Shown one piece after another: positions 25,299-34,241 of a stretch of 64,000 nucleotides of DNA. The stretch spans positions 1 to 64,000 of the forward strand of contig JBBQEJ010000001.1 in assembly GCA_038320555.1 (NCBI GenBank), written 5' to 3'. Numbering within the stretch: position 1 is the first letter of the stretch; every line of letters starts with the position of its first letter. A program made the position numbers and the translations under genes. This stretch comes from JALZOC01 sp038320555. Lineage in GTDB: Bacteria; Acidobacteriota; Vicinamibacteria; Vicinamibacterales; 2-12-FULL-66-21. The notes beneath the pieces are model-generated. The model searched no databases. It was not told the origin of the DNA and saw only the letters and a program-made list of their open reading frames with translations.

Positions 25299-26972
25299 AT
25301 GCGTTTCGAGCAACGAATATCGTCATATTTGAGATCAACGGCAGCCATCGGACTGGGGCTGTGTCTGTTCGCTTCCGGCCGTCCGGTGTTCGCATCCGAA
25401 CAGGCCCCGGTAGCACAACCACCAACTCCTGCGCCACGCGGGCAGCCGCAGACTCCGGTTCCGGTAGGTCAGTTGCCGACGACGGCTCAGCAGGGGCCCC
25501 TGGTCATCCCCGGGGCCCAGTTTCAAGTCAGCGCCGACGAAGCGGTCAGAATGGCGCTCGAGAACAATCTGGGGATCCGGGCCGAGCGGCTGAGCCCCCA
25601 GGTGCAGGCGCTCCTTAACGCGCAGACGCGGGCGAACTACGCGCCACTTCTGTTCTCGAACATGACGAAGAACAGCAACAGCAACCCCCCTCAGAATTTT
25701 CTGAGCGGCAACAACTTCGTCACCAACGCAGGATTCCGATCCAACGCTGGCTTCGCGCAGGCGATCAAGTGGGGCGGCGGCAGCTACCAGGCGTCGCTCG
25801 ATGGCTCGCGGAACACGACCAGCGATCCGACAGACCCGTTCAATCCCCGGCTCTCGTCCAACTTCAATTTCAATTTCACGCAGCCGCTGCTGAAGAACTT
25901 CTCGATCGATACGACGCGCCAGCAACTGCTGCTCGGCGAGAAGCAGCTGGAGATCGCGGATCTGCAGCTTCAGCAGCAGATCACGATGACCTCCCGCGCC
26001 GTGAAGAACGCGTACTACGATCTCGTGGGAGCCATCGGGCAGCTCCAGGTCGCCCAGCAGTCGCTCGATCTGGCAAACGAGTCCCTGAAGAACAACCAGA
26101 GACGCGTGGAGGTCGGCACGATTCCCCCCATCGACATCGTCGAAGCGCAGGCGGAGGTGTCGCGCAACGAGGAAGCGGTCATCATCAACGAAGCCCAGGT
26201 CAAGGCGCTCGAGGACGTGCTGCGTACGCTCATCATGAACCCGTCGCAGCCGGACTTCTGGACGGCGCACCTCGTGCCCTCTGAACAACCGGTGCTCACC
26301 CCCACGACGGTGGATGTCGATACCGCCGTCCGGAACGCGCTCGACAAGCGGACCGATCTCGCCCAGGCCCGCCGCCAGATGGATCAGACCGACATCAACT
26401 TGAAGTTCAACCGGAACCAGAAGCTGCCAACGGTCGACGCCGTTGTGAATTACGGTCTGGCGGGGGTTGCCGGCACTCGCACCATCTACGATACGTCGGG
26501 GGGATTCCCGGTTGCCATCGGCGCCGCGCAGCGCAGCTTCAGCGACGCCTTGCACGACATCTTCGGCAACGACTTCAAGACGTGGAGCGTGCAGTTGCAG
26601 GTGCGCTATCCCATCGGAACGAGCGCCGCCGACGCGGGGCTCGCCCAGGCCCGCGTGCAGCGCGAGCAGCAAGTGACGACGCTCCGCGCGCTCGAGCTGC
26701 AGGTCACGGCGCAGGTGCGCGACGCGGGCCGTCAGGTCGAAACGACCCTGAAGCGGGTCGAGGCGACGCGCAAGGCGCGCGAATTCGGCGAGAAACGGTA
26801 CGACGCGGAGCAGAAGCGCATCAACGTCGGCCTGTCGACGACGTTCCAGTTGTTCCAGGCGCAGCGCGACCTGTCGAGCGCGAAGCTGGCAGAGCTGAAC
26901 TCGATCATCGCCTACAACCGCGCGCTCGTGAACTTCGAGTCCGTGCAGGTGGTGCCAAGCTCCGGCCGGTAG
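25299..26972 (+). CDS. TolC family outer-membrane efflux protein
   Basis: 557 residues. The ATG at 25299 has TGGAGA 8 bases upstream and opens a signal peptide (cleavage near VFA at about 33), followed by a Pro/Gln-rich segment (about 36-75) unusual for the family. Two TolC repeats of long coiled helices follow, with conserved GxxxP-type turns (VGTIPPIDIVEAQAEVSRNE and the matching second-half VGLSTTFQLFQAQRDLSSA). It would form the outer-membrane channel of a tripartite exporter. No periplasmic adaptor or inner-membrane pump is adjacent; glycosyltransferases follow. Confidence 0.9.
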   Translation: MRFEQRISSYLRSTAAIGLGLCLFASGRPVFASEQAPVAQPPTPAPRGQPQTPVPVGQLPTTAQQGPLVIPGAQFQVSADEAVRMALENNLGIRAERLSPQVQALLNAQTRANYAPLLFSNMTKNSNSNPPQNFLSGNNFVTNAGFRSNAGFAQAIKWGGGSYQASLDGSRNTTSDPTDPFNPRLSSNFNFNFTQPLLKNFSIDTTRQQLLLGEKQLEIADLQLQQQITMTSRAVKNAYYDLVGAIGQLQVAQQSLDLANESLKNNQRRVEVGTIPPIDIVEAQAEVSRNEEAVIINEAQVKALEDVLRTLIMNPSQPDFWTAHLVPSEQPVLTPTTVDVDTAVRNALDKRTDLAQARRQMDQTDINLKFNRNQKLPTVDAVVNYGLAGVAGTRTIYDTSGGFPVAIGAAQRSFSDALHDIFGNDFKTWSVQLQVRYPIGTSAADAGLAQARVQREQQVTTLRALELQVTAQVRDAGRQVETTLKRVEATRKAREFGEKRYDAEQKRINVGLSTTFQLFQAQRDLSSAKLAELNSIIAYNRALVNFESVQVVPSSGR

Positions 26973-26979
26973 GAGCAGT

Positions 26980-27056
26980 GCTCAGGGCTCAGGCAAGGTT
27001 CAAGGCCCGAACTCGAGCCCCGAGCCAGCCTTGAGCCTTTGCTCTGAGCCCTGCTG
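26980..27056. repeat. Heptamer array, run plus inverted run (GCTCAGG)
   Basis: Eleven units in perfect 7-base register: GCTCAGG, GCTCAGG, CAAGGTT, CAAGGCC, CGAACTC, then GAGCCCC, GAGCCAG, CCTTGAG, CCTTTGC, TCTGAGC, CCTGCTG. The second half is close to the reverse complement of the first, so the transcript can fold into a long imperfect hairpin. It fills the space between the TolC-like gene and the glycosyltransferase. Confidence 0.75.
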
Positions 27057-27072
27057 ATATACACTTCCCCGC

Positions 27073-27834
27073 GTGAAATTGACCGTGACGGTGATCACGC
27101 GGGACGAGTCCACGCACATCGCCGCCGCCCTCGAGTCCGTCTCCTGGGCCGACGAGATCATCGTCATCGATTCGCGCAGCACCGACGAGACGGTCGCGAT
27201 CGCCCGCAAGCACGCAACCCGCGTGGAGGTGCGCGACTGGCCGGGCTACGGCGCGCAGAAGAACTACGCGGCGGAGATCGCGTCGAACGACTGGATTCTG
27301 TCGCTCGACGCCGATGAGCGTGTCAGCCCGGCCCTCGCGAGCGAAATCAAGCAGACCCTCCAGACAGAGCCGGCGGCCCGTGGTTATCGCATCCCGCGGG
27401 TGACGTGGTATCTCGGGCGGTGGATCCGCTCCACGGATTGGTATCCCGATTATCAGCTTCGCTTGTACGATCGACGGGCCGGACGATGGAACGGCCGCCG
27501 CGTGCACGAGTCGGTCGATCTTCAGGACCCACCCGGCTTCCTGCGGCACGAGCTTCAGCATTACGCGTATCGCGACATCGCCCATCACCTCGCGACGATC
27601 GATCGCTACACGACGCTCGCGGCAGAACAGTGGCTGGCGGAGGGACGCCGGACGAACGGCCTCGAGATCCTCATCCACCCGCGGCTGGCCTTTCTTCGCA
27701 ACTACCTGCTGCGCGGCGGCGTGAAGGACGGCGCCGCCGGCCTGATCGTCTCGAAGCTGAATGCCTATTACGTCTTTCTGAAATTCGCGAAGCTGTGGGA
27801 GCTGCAGCCGCGCGCCCCCGCTGACAAGCACTGA
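27073..27834 (+). CDS. Glycosyltransferase family 2 (WaaE/KdtX-like)
   Basis: 253 residues with GTG start. The GT-A domain pattern is plain: VTVITRDESTHIAAALESV, ADEIIVIDSRSTDET, YGAQKNYAAEIASNDWILSLDADERV (the DAD metal motif), then RLYDRRAGRWNGRRVHESV. The family adds sugars to lipopolysaccharide core using nucleotide sugars at the inner face of the membrane. TACACT (27060-27065) ends 7 bases before the start, so the message may be leaderless. The stop overlaps the start of the next glycosyltransferase by one base. Confidence 0.88.
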   Translation: MKLTVTVITRDESTHIAAALESVSWADEIIVIDSRSTDETVAIARKHATRVEVRDWPGYGAQKNYAAEIASNDWILSLDADERVSPALASEIKQTLQTEPAARGYRIPRVTWYLGRWIRSTDWYPDYQLRLYDRRAGRWNGRRVHESVDLQDPPGFLRHELQHYAYRDIAHHLATIDRYTTLAAEQWLAEGRRTNGLEILIHPRLAFLRNYLLRGGVKDGAAGLIVSKLNAYYVFLKFAKLWELQPRAPADKH

Positions 27835-28940
27835 TGTTCTCGCTGCACATCGATACCGCGCGGACGTGGCGGGGTGGCCAGAGCCAGGTCCTGACGACGG
27901 TGATGGGGCTGCGCTCGCTCGGACATCGCACGCTGCTCGTGGCGCACTCCGAAGGGGAGCTTCGGCAGCGCGCGAAAGAAGGGCTCGATCTCCTGGCGCT
28001 CGCGCCCAAGACGGAGATGGACCTGACGGCGGCGTGGCGCCTGTCGCGGATCCTCAAGCGGCTCAAGCCCGACATCGTCCACGCGCACGATCCGCACGGC
28101 GTCGCGATGGCGGGCCTCGCGCTGTCGATGAGCACCCAGCTCGCGAAGCCCCCGCTCGTCGCCGCGCGTCGCGTGGATTTCCATCTGCGCGGCAGCTCGC
28201 TCTCGCGCTGGAAGTACCGGCAGGTGGACTGCTTCCTCTGCGCATCCGACGCGATCCGGCAGATGCTCATCGGCGACGGCGTGCCCGCCGCCCGCGCCGT
28301 GACCGTCCACGAAGGCATCGATCTCGAACGTGTCGAGGCTGCTCCGCCCGCGAACCTCCACGCGGAGCTCTGGCTGCCGCATCAGGCGCCCATCGTCGGC
28401 AACGTGGCCGCGCTCGTCGCGCACAAAGGACAGCGTCACCTGATCGAGGCGGCTCGCCTCGTGCTGCCACAGGTGCCGGATGCGCGCTTCGTCATCGCGG
28501 GTGAAGGGGAGCTGAGACCCGCGCTCGAACGCCAGATCAAGGACCATCACCTCGAAAAGCACGTGCTTCTCGCCGGCTTCAGACCCGACGTGCTCTCGGT
28601 TCACAAGGCGTTCGACATCTTCGTCATGAGCTCGGTGACGGAAGGGCTGGGCACCTCACTCCTCGATGCCATGGCCGCCGGAAAGCCGGTCGTCGCCACG
28701 ACGGCGGGCGGCATACCGGAAGTGGTCGTCCACGGAGAGACCGGATTCCTCGTGCCGCCCCGCGATCACGACGCCATGGCGGGCGCGATCGTGACGCTGC
28801 TGAAGGATGATGCGCTGCGGCAGAGGATGGGGGAGGCGGGCCGCGCGCGGGTCCGCACGATCTTCAGCGCCGAGCGGATGGTGCAGGACACGCTCCGCGT
28901 GTACCAGCGCGTCGCAATGCATCCGCATCAGGAAGACTGA
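27834..28940 (+). CDS. Glycosyltransferase family 4 (GT-B fold)
   Basis: 368 residues. N-terminal domain with RGGQSQVLTTVMGLRSLGH and DIVHAHDPHGVAMAGLAL; C-terminal nucleotide-sugar domain with VGNVAALVAHKGQRHLIEA, FVIAGEGELRPALE, VLLAGFRPD and the Glu-rich motif VTEGLGTSLLDAMAAGKPVV followed by GGIPEVV. It is translated right after the family 2 enzyme (1-base overlap) and likely acts in the same surface polysaccharide or LPS-core pathway. Donor and acceptor unknown. Confidence 0.9.
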   Translation: MFSLHIDTARTWRGGQSQVLTTVMGLRSLGHRTLLVAHSEGELRQRAKEGLDLLALAPKTEMDLTAAWRLSRILKRLKPDIVHAHDPHGVAMAGLALSMSTQLAKPPLVAARRVDFHLRGSSLSRWKYRQVDCFLCASDAIRQMLIGDGVPAARAVTVHEGIDLERVEAAPPANLHAELWLPHQAPIVGNVAALVAHKGQRHLIEAARLVLPQVPDARFVIAGEGELRPALERQIKDHHLEKHVLLAGFRPDVLSVHKAFDIFVMSSVTEGLGTSLLDAMAAGKPVVATTAGGIPEVVVHGETGFLVPPRDHDAMAGAIVTLLKDDALRQRMGEAGRARVRTIFSAERMVQDTLRVYQRVAMHPHQED

Positions 28941-28986
28941 GGGGACCAGAGCTGAAAGATTAGGCGCTTTAGAACAGGAGGACTGC

Positions 28987-29475
28987 TTATCGAACCGCCG
29001 CCAACCCGGACTTGCACCCCGATCGGCCGCGCGGGCAGTCGTCGAACGTCACCGCGGCGCCGTTCTGTGAAAATGTCACCCCGCGGACGATCCGCGACGA
29101 TGGGGTGCCGTCCGGATCGATGAGGTTCACCTGACCCACCTGCGTCCGGCTTCCGGCGTCGAAGATCCGAAGCTGGTACCCGTTGATGACCAACCCGACG
29201 CGGAAGCCGTCGCGCGCCCATGCGATCTCGTCGCAATGCTCGGTTCCGGCACTCAGTGATGCGACCTGCCGGGCGTCTTCGTTCGTATTCCCCATCCAGA
29301 TCGTCTCGCACCATCCACCGATGCAGGGTTGCTTTCGCACGAAAGCTATCCGGCGGGCCTCGGCGGGACTGGCCGACAGCACGTCCTGCACGGCCCCGGC
29401 GCGCTTCCCCGCAAAGTACGCGGCCGCGACCGCCGCGACAACGGCCACGACGAGCGCCGCAACCTTCAGTCTCAT
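28987..29475 (-). CDS. Hypothetical secreted or anchored protein
   Basis: 162 residues from the ATG at 29475, which overlaps the upstream stop as ATGA; an in-frame ATG at 29517 with a GGGAG site would add 14 residues. Residues 3-20 are hydrophobic and Ala/Val-rich, fitting a signal or anchor. The rest contains IAFVRKQPCIGGWCETIWMG, IAWARDGFRVGLVINGYQLRIFD and GVTFSQNGAAVTFDDCPRG: short beta-rich stretches like WD/PD40 propeller blades, and five cysteines that may form disulfides. Too short for a full propeller. No function can be assigned. Confidence 0.6.
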   Translation of the reverse strand: MRLKVAALVVAVVAAVAAAYFAGKRAGAVQDVLSASPAEARRIAFVRKQPCIGGWCETIWMGNTNEDARQVASLSAGTEHCDEIAWARDGFRVGLVINGYQLRIFDAGSRTQVGQVNLIDPDGTPSSRIVRGVTFSQNGAAVTFDDCPRGRSGCKSGLAAVR

Positions 29476-30347
29476 GTTTGCCGTACGCGAGGGTGGCACA
29501 GACCTTTGAGCGGACATTGCGAGTCTCCCTGCTTCCTGCCGAACCCGCACGCGTTCATCATGCCGACATGGCACAGTGAAAAGTCGAACCGCACCGGATC
29601 CTCAGGATTCAGCGCGCGCAGTGATGCGGTGATGTCGGCCGCCATGCGCCACCCCGGGCTTGTGTACTTCGTCAGGCGCAGGCAGCGGCCGAGCCGGATG
29701 ACATGGGTGTCGAGCGGCACGATTAGCTTCGACGCCGGCACGCCCTTCCACACGCCGAGGTCCACTTCGTCGGTTCGCGTCATCCATCGAAGAAACAGGT
29801 TCAACCGTTTGCACGCGCTGCCGGCCGATGGCCGCGGAAAGAAATAACAGACGCCGGCACGGCGTGGTTGACGTCCATAGGCACGGCGCATGTCGAGCGC
29901 GAGCGCGCGGGTCGAAAAGCTGTCGAGGGCCGGCCCGAAATCCTCGTGCTCGTTGCGGTACCCTTCCAGGAAGAACGCTTCGAGCGATCCCGACCGCTCC
30001 AGCATCTGGCGCAGGATCCAGAGCAGCGCAACAAGGTCCTCGCCGCGGATCCACCGGTGCACCATCGCCCGCATCGCGGCCGACGCCCGCTCGGGTTCGA
30101 AGCGGCGTACGAACTCCGCCGGCCGGGGCCCTACGATGGCAAACAGCGTGTCGATCGAATTGAGGACGCTCGCGACGCGCCCGAAGGCAAGCGCGCCCGC
30201 GCAGAATCCGGCGATCTCCCGATCCGCCGGATCGGCGAAAGGCCTGACCTTATGGACGGGATCGCTGGCCGAGTCAATGCGGTTGTAGTCGTGGTAGAGC
30301 GTGTCCAGCCGAGTGGAGAGCTCCCTGTGGGTCCGTGCGCGCAGCAT
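29472..30347 (-). CDS. TIGR02757 (DUF2400) family protein
   Basis: 291 residues. The family pattern is complete: DPVHKVRPFADPADREIAGFCAGALAFGRV at the N-terminus, GVCYFFPRPSAGSACKRLNLFLRWM in the middle, KLIVPLDTHVIRLGRCLRLT and the C-terminal Cys-containing end CGFGRKQGDSQCPLKGLCHP. The helix-hairpin-like middle and DTH residue are reminiscent of HhH-GPD glycosylases, but the family has no established biochemical role that I can name. Translationally coupled to the following small gene. Confidence 0.85.
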   Translation of the reverse strand: MLRARTHRELSTRLDTLYHDYNRIDSASDPVHKVRPFADPADREIAGFCAGALAFGRVASVLNSIDTLFAIVGPRPAEFVRRFEPERASAAMRAMVHRWIRGEDLVALLWILRQMLERSGSLEAFFLEGYRNEHEDFGPALDSFSTRALALDMRRAYGRQPRRAGVCYFFPRPSAGSACKRLNLFLRWMTRTDEVDLGVWKGVPASKLIVPLDTHVIRLGRCLRLTKYTSPGWRMAADITASLRALNPEDPVRFDFSLCHVGMMNACGFGRKQGDSQCPLKGLCHPRVRQT

Positions 30348-30396
30348 CGTGGCGCCACGATCATAGTCCGAGAGAGTGCCAAGAAGGGACGACGAA

Positions 30397-30633
30397 CTCG
30401 CGCAGAGAACGCCGAGGAGAAGAGCCTGCGCGGTTGGCTTACGCCCGCGCTGCGCGCGGTGGAAGACGTGGGATCCGCAAATACAAACAACCGCGGGCTA
30501 TCTGGGTTGTTTGTGTCTGCAGATCCCACGCTCTTCCAACAGCCGGTCGCAGGCATTCTCTGAATCTGCTCAGCGCTGCCTGAACCTTGCATCAGAGCGT
30601 TCTTCTCTGCGCTCTCTGCGGACTCTGCGCGAG
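30397..30633. repeat. Nested long inverted-repeat element
   Basis: The inner arms 30461-30492 (starting GGAAGACGTGGGATC) and 30505-30537 (ending GATCCCACGCTCTTCC) pair over about 32 bp with a few mismatches around a 12-base loop. Outer arms at 30397-30424 (CTCGCGCAGAGAAC...) and 30602-30633 (...GGACTCTGCGCGAG) are also inverted copies. The whole fills the gap between the TIGR02757 gene and the CARDB gene. It has no ORF of its own; it resembles a small non-autonomous element or a REP doublet. Confidence 0.65.
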
Positions 30634-30649
30634 ATCCGCACGCGACGGG

Positions 30650-33600
30650 CTACGAACCCGGCGTGATCCTGAGCGCGCTCGCGCGCGTGTTGTTGGTCTC
30701 GGCGGTCTCCGTGACGACGTCGTCCGCGTCAGCCACGGCGATGATGTAGTACACGCCCGCGGCTGTCTGAGCGGGTATCGTCAGCGAAGTCGCCACGGCA
30801 TTGGTCGCGCCGGGGTCGATCGCATTCACGGTCCGGCTGCCGATCAGCACATCCGCAGCATCGAACGAGAAATTGGCCGACAAGTAGAAGCGGGTCGTCG
30901 TCACCCCTGCCGTGCCGCCGCCGGCGTTCTTGATGGTATCGGTCACGGAAATCGCTGCGCCGGCAACCGCGGACGCCGGCAGGGTCAGCCCGGTCACGGC
31001 CAGGTCGGGGCCGACCCGTGTCGTCCCGTACGTCGTATTGTTGCCTTCCGCCGATTCCACGACGTCGTCGTTGGCATCCGACCGGACGATCACGTAATAC
31101 GTGCCTGTCACCGTCCCGGCCGGGAGGACCAGCGAGGTCGACGCGGCGCTGGTGGCATTGGCTGCGAGCGGCGGAACGCCGCGGCTCCCGAGGAGCACGT
31201 CGTTGCCGTCGAGCGCGAAATTCGTCGAGAGATAGAAAGAGGTCGTGGACGCGCCAGCCGCGCCGCTTCCCTGGTTTTTCACCGTGTCAGACACGATCAG
31301 CGCGAACCCGGCGCCCGCAGCCGCAGGCACGACGAAGGTCGATTCAATCAGATCCGGCCCGATCTTCGTCGCTGAGCCGAACTTCGTGTTGTTCAGTTCC
31401 TGCGTTTCGGTAACGACGCCGGTGCCATCCCCTTTCGCGATGATGTAATAGACACCAGTGGCCGTGCCGGCGGGTATCGTCAGCGTCGTCGAAATCGTGT
31501 CGCTGACACCGGCCGTGAGTGGCCCGGCGGGACGGCTGCCAAGAAGCGCGTCGGCGCTGTCGAGGAGCACGTTCGCCGACAGATAGAAGCTGGTCACGGA
31601 GGCCGACGCGCCGCCACCTCCCCGGTTCCTGGTCGTATCAGTGACGGTAACCGAACCGCCCGCGCCTCCGGAGGCCGGCACCGTCAGCGCCGCAACGACC
31701 AGATCCGGGCCGACCGCAACGGAGCCCGCTTTCACATTGTTCGTTTCATTCGATTCGGCGATGCCCAGGGCAACGTCCGCCTTTGCGAGCACATAGTAGC
31801 TGCCGACTGCTGTGCCCGATGGCACGGTCAACACCGTCGAAGCGGAGTCGGAAGCGCCCCCCGCAAGCAGCGGCACTGCACGGGATCCCAGGTTTACGTC
31901 CGCGGCATCGAGCGTCGTATTCGTCGACAGGTAGAAGCCCGTGACGGACGGTTGGGCAGGTCCTGCACCCTGGTTCTTCGTCGTGTCGTTCAGCGTGATC
32001 GGCGAGCCCGCACCTGCGTTTGCCGGGACCGTCACCGTCGTCACGACCAGATCCGGCGGCAGATCGTCGCTCACAATCGTGACGACCGCACCGCCCGAAC
32101 GGAGGACATAGGTCGAAGCCGGTGTCAGGGAGACGATGACGCTTTCGTTCGATTCGAGGATCGGGTCGTCCACCGGAACCACCGGTATCACTGCCGCCGC
32201 GTCGCCGGCCGCAATCGTGACACTGCCGGGAAGAGCCGCGTAGTCCGCGCCAGGTGTCGCGGTGCCTCCCACGGTGTACAGAACGGTCAACGGAAGCGAC
32301 GTGTCCCCGGTTCGTGTGACGGTAAACGCGCCGTTGACCTGACCGGCTTCGGCCGCTGTGGGGGTCGAGGCCGCGATGCTCACGGCCGGCAGGTCGGACG
32401 ACGACGAAGACTGGCAGTTCGGGAATGAGAACGATCCAATCCGCGTCTGCCATCCGGCTTCGCTCGTGGCCGCGTAGTACTCCTGCGTATACCAGAACGT
32501 GCAATCGTCCACGGGATCGACGACGAGCGAGCTGTAATCGCCCCATCGTCCCGAGGCGTGCAGCTGCGATCCGGATCCGACCATGAGATCCGCCTCGCCG
32601 AGAGTCATGACGTTGGGCGGATCGGTTGCCAGACGGCCGGTGTAGCGGATCGAGGGGAACGTCAATGGACCGGCCACGCTGAATCCGAGCGCGATGTTCC
32701 CGGCGGAGTCCATCGCCGCGCTCCCCATCCAGCGATGATCGGAGTCCGGCGCATAGGTGCCCTGCTGATAAATCACCGGGAACGTTCCGGGGTTGCGGAC
32801 CTCGTACCAGCGGATGCCAGCGTGATCGTTACCATCTGCATCGACGGTGTGGTTCACGACGAGCGACTCGTGCGTGCCGAAATTGCGGTATTGCAGCCTG
32901 TACATCAATCGATCGGACATCGCATCGACCTTTGCGGTCGTCCCGGGCTGCGGAATGCAGTTTCTCGAGTAGCCGCACAGGTTCGAGTCGAACGGGGCCG
33001 TCGGCAGAGCCGCCGCGCGCGTAAACGACGACTGCGCCGGGTTCGTCCAGTCCGTGTGGAACTTCCAGATCTGCAACTGATCAGGCTCAGCGCCCCACGC
33101 ATCGTCGTCCACCTGCACGAAGTACGCGGGAGACCCGGCCGGAGGCGCCGGTCCATCGAGATCGGCCGGCAGCATGCCGCCCAGATTCATGTCGACCGAC
33201 GCGAGATCGTAATAAATCGCGGAGGCGGGCAGCCCCGCCAGCATCCTGTCGCGATCGAACGCCACCACGCCTTGCCCCGCAAACTGCAGCGAGATGGCGG
33301 AGAACTGGTTCATCGTCATGTAATAGCCGTCCGACCAGACGCCCATCTTGGGATAGTCGTTCAGCTTGGTGAACGAGAACTGGTAGCGATAGTAGGCGCC
33401 GAGCGGATCGGGCGTCGCCGAGACGGCGATGCACTCGTAAAACGGACCGAAAAGAAGCCCGAGGAACGAGTTCGGCACGGCAAGCTGGCTCATCACCCAG
33501 CGATCGGCCATGTGGTCGTAGCGGACGATCGGATCGCCGTCGTTGCGGGTTTCGCACGGTCCGCCGAAGCCGCTCCACAGCGTGTTGGCGGGCGCAGGTC

Positions 33601-34051
33601 CGTAAAGAAGCGACGGAGGGGTCGTCGATGTTCCCTTGCTGTACACCGCAAACGACAGGTTCACCCACTGCACGAAATGATTGGGCCCGACGTCGCCGTT
33701 GGTGTCGGGTGGCAGCACGCCGTTGACGTTGCCAACGCCCTCAACGCTTTGCACGGGCGTGGGAATGAGCGACGGCGCGGGCGTGGTCTGGACGATCGAG
33801 TCGGCCAGAAGGCCGCTCGGGTGACGCGACACGCGGCGCCATCTCGGCTCCCGCTCTTTCACTTCCTCGCCGAGCGGCGGTCTGCCGAGTGCCACGTCGC
33901 GCAGCCGCGGCAGCCGGTCGTGACGGTCGGCCGCGATCACAACGGGCACGGCCGCGCCTCGAGCCGGCTGGGCGGGACGCTGGCCCGCCCGAACGTCGGT
34001 GAAGGAGACGACCGCGGCGACGACGGCCACGACGAATAGGCGCTGTGTCAT
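30650..34051 (-). CDS. Large secreted protein with Calx-beta and four CARDB domains
   Basis: 1133 residues from the ATG at 34051; a TTG at 34069 is less likely. Signal peptide 1-23. Residues about 70-510 form a beta-rich domain (PDTNGDVGPNHFVQWVN, DPIVRYDHMADRWVMSQLA, then WGDYSSLVVDPVDDCTFWYT) resembling secreted propeller-type proteins. A Calx-beta domain (about 525-625; GTATPGADYAALPGSVTIAAG) precedes four tandem CARDB adhesion domains of about 115 residues each, every one starting GPDL or PDLVV and ending ETNN or a variant. Such modules bind extracellular matrix, cells or sugars. No C-terminal sorting tag is seen. The four repeats are about 65 percent alike by eye, suggesting recent duplication. 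Confidence 0.85.
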   Translation of the reverse strand: MTQRLFVVAVVAAVVSFTDVRAGQRPAQPARGAAVPVVIAADRHDRLPRLRDVALGRPPLGEEVKEREPRWRRVSRHPSGLLADSIVQTTPAPSLIPTPVQSVEGVGNVNGVLPPDTNGDVGPNHFVQWVNLSFAVYSKGTSTTPPSLLYGPAPANTLWSGFGGPCETRNDGDPIVRYDHMADRWVMSQLAVPNSFLGLLFGPFYECIAVSATPDPLGAYYRYQFSFTKLNDYPKMGVWSDGYYMTMNQFSAISLQFAGQGVVAFDRDRMLAGLPASAIYYDLASVDMNLGGMLPADLDGPAPPAGSPAYFVQVDDDAWGAEPDQLQIWKFHTDWTNPAQSSFTRAAALPTAPFDSNLCGYSRNCIPQPGTTAKVDAMSDRLMYRLQYRNFGTHESLVVNHTVDADGNDHAGIRWYEVRNPGTFPVIYQQGTYAPDSDHRWMGSAAMDSAGNIALGFSVAGPLTFPSIRYTGRLATDPPNVMTLGEADLMVGSGSQLHASGRWGDYSSLVVDPVDDCTFWYTQEYYAATSEAGWQTRIGSFSFPNCQSSSSSDLPAVSIAASTPTAAEAGQVNGAFTVTRTGDTSLPLTVLYTVGGTATPGADYAALPGSVTIAAGDAAAVIPVVPVDDPILESNESVIVSLTPASTYVLRSGGAVVTIVSDDLPPDLVVTTVTVPANAGAGSPITLNDTTKNQGAGPAQPSVTGFYLSTNTTLDAADVNLGSRAVPLLAGGASDSASTVLTVPSGTAVGSYYVLAKADVALGIAESNETNNVKAGSVAVGPDLVVAALTVPASGGAGGSVTVTDTTRNRGGGGASASVTSFYLSANVLLDSADALLGSRPAGPLTAGVSDTISTTLTIPAGTATGVYYIIAKGDGTGVVTETQELNNTKFGSATKIGPDLIESTFVVPAAAGAGFALIVSDTVKNQGSGAAGASTTSFYLSTNFALDGNDVLLGSRGVPPLAANATSAASTSLVLPAGTVTGTYYVIVRSDANDDVVESAEGNNTTYGTTRVGPDLAVTGLTLPASAVAGAAISVTDTIKNAGGGTAGVTTTRFYLSANFSFDAADVLIGSRTVNAIDPGATNAVATSLTIPAQTAAGVYYIIAVADADDVVTETAETNNTRASALRITPGS

Positions 34052-34241
34052 GGCCCTTCGGCGGCGCAAGGGTCATACCGACGAGTTGGGGGGAGCTATC
34101 TTTCCCTGGTCCTCGCAACCGTCAACAGGCACACGTGTTACGAGATTTCAAATGTGCCATCGGCACGACGGGTGCGGATCGGCTGACAAATGCGTCAGGC
34201 GAATGACAAAACGCGCCGATGCCGGGGAAGAGATCGCGCGA

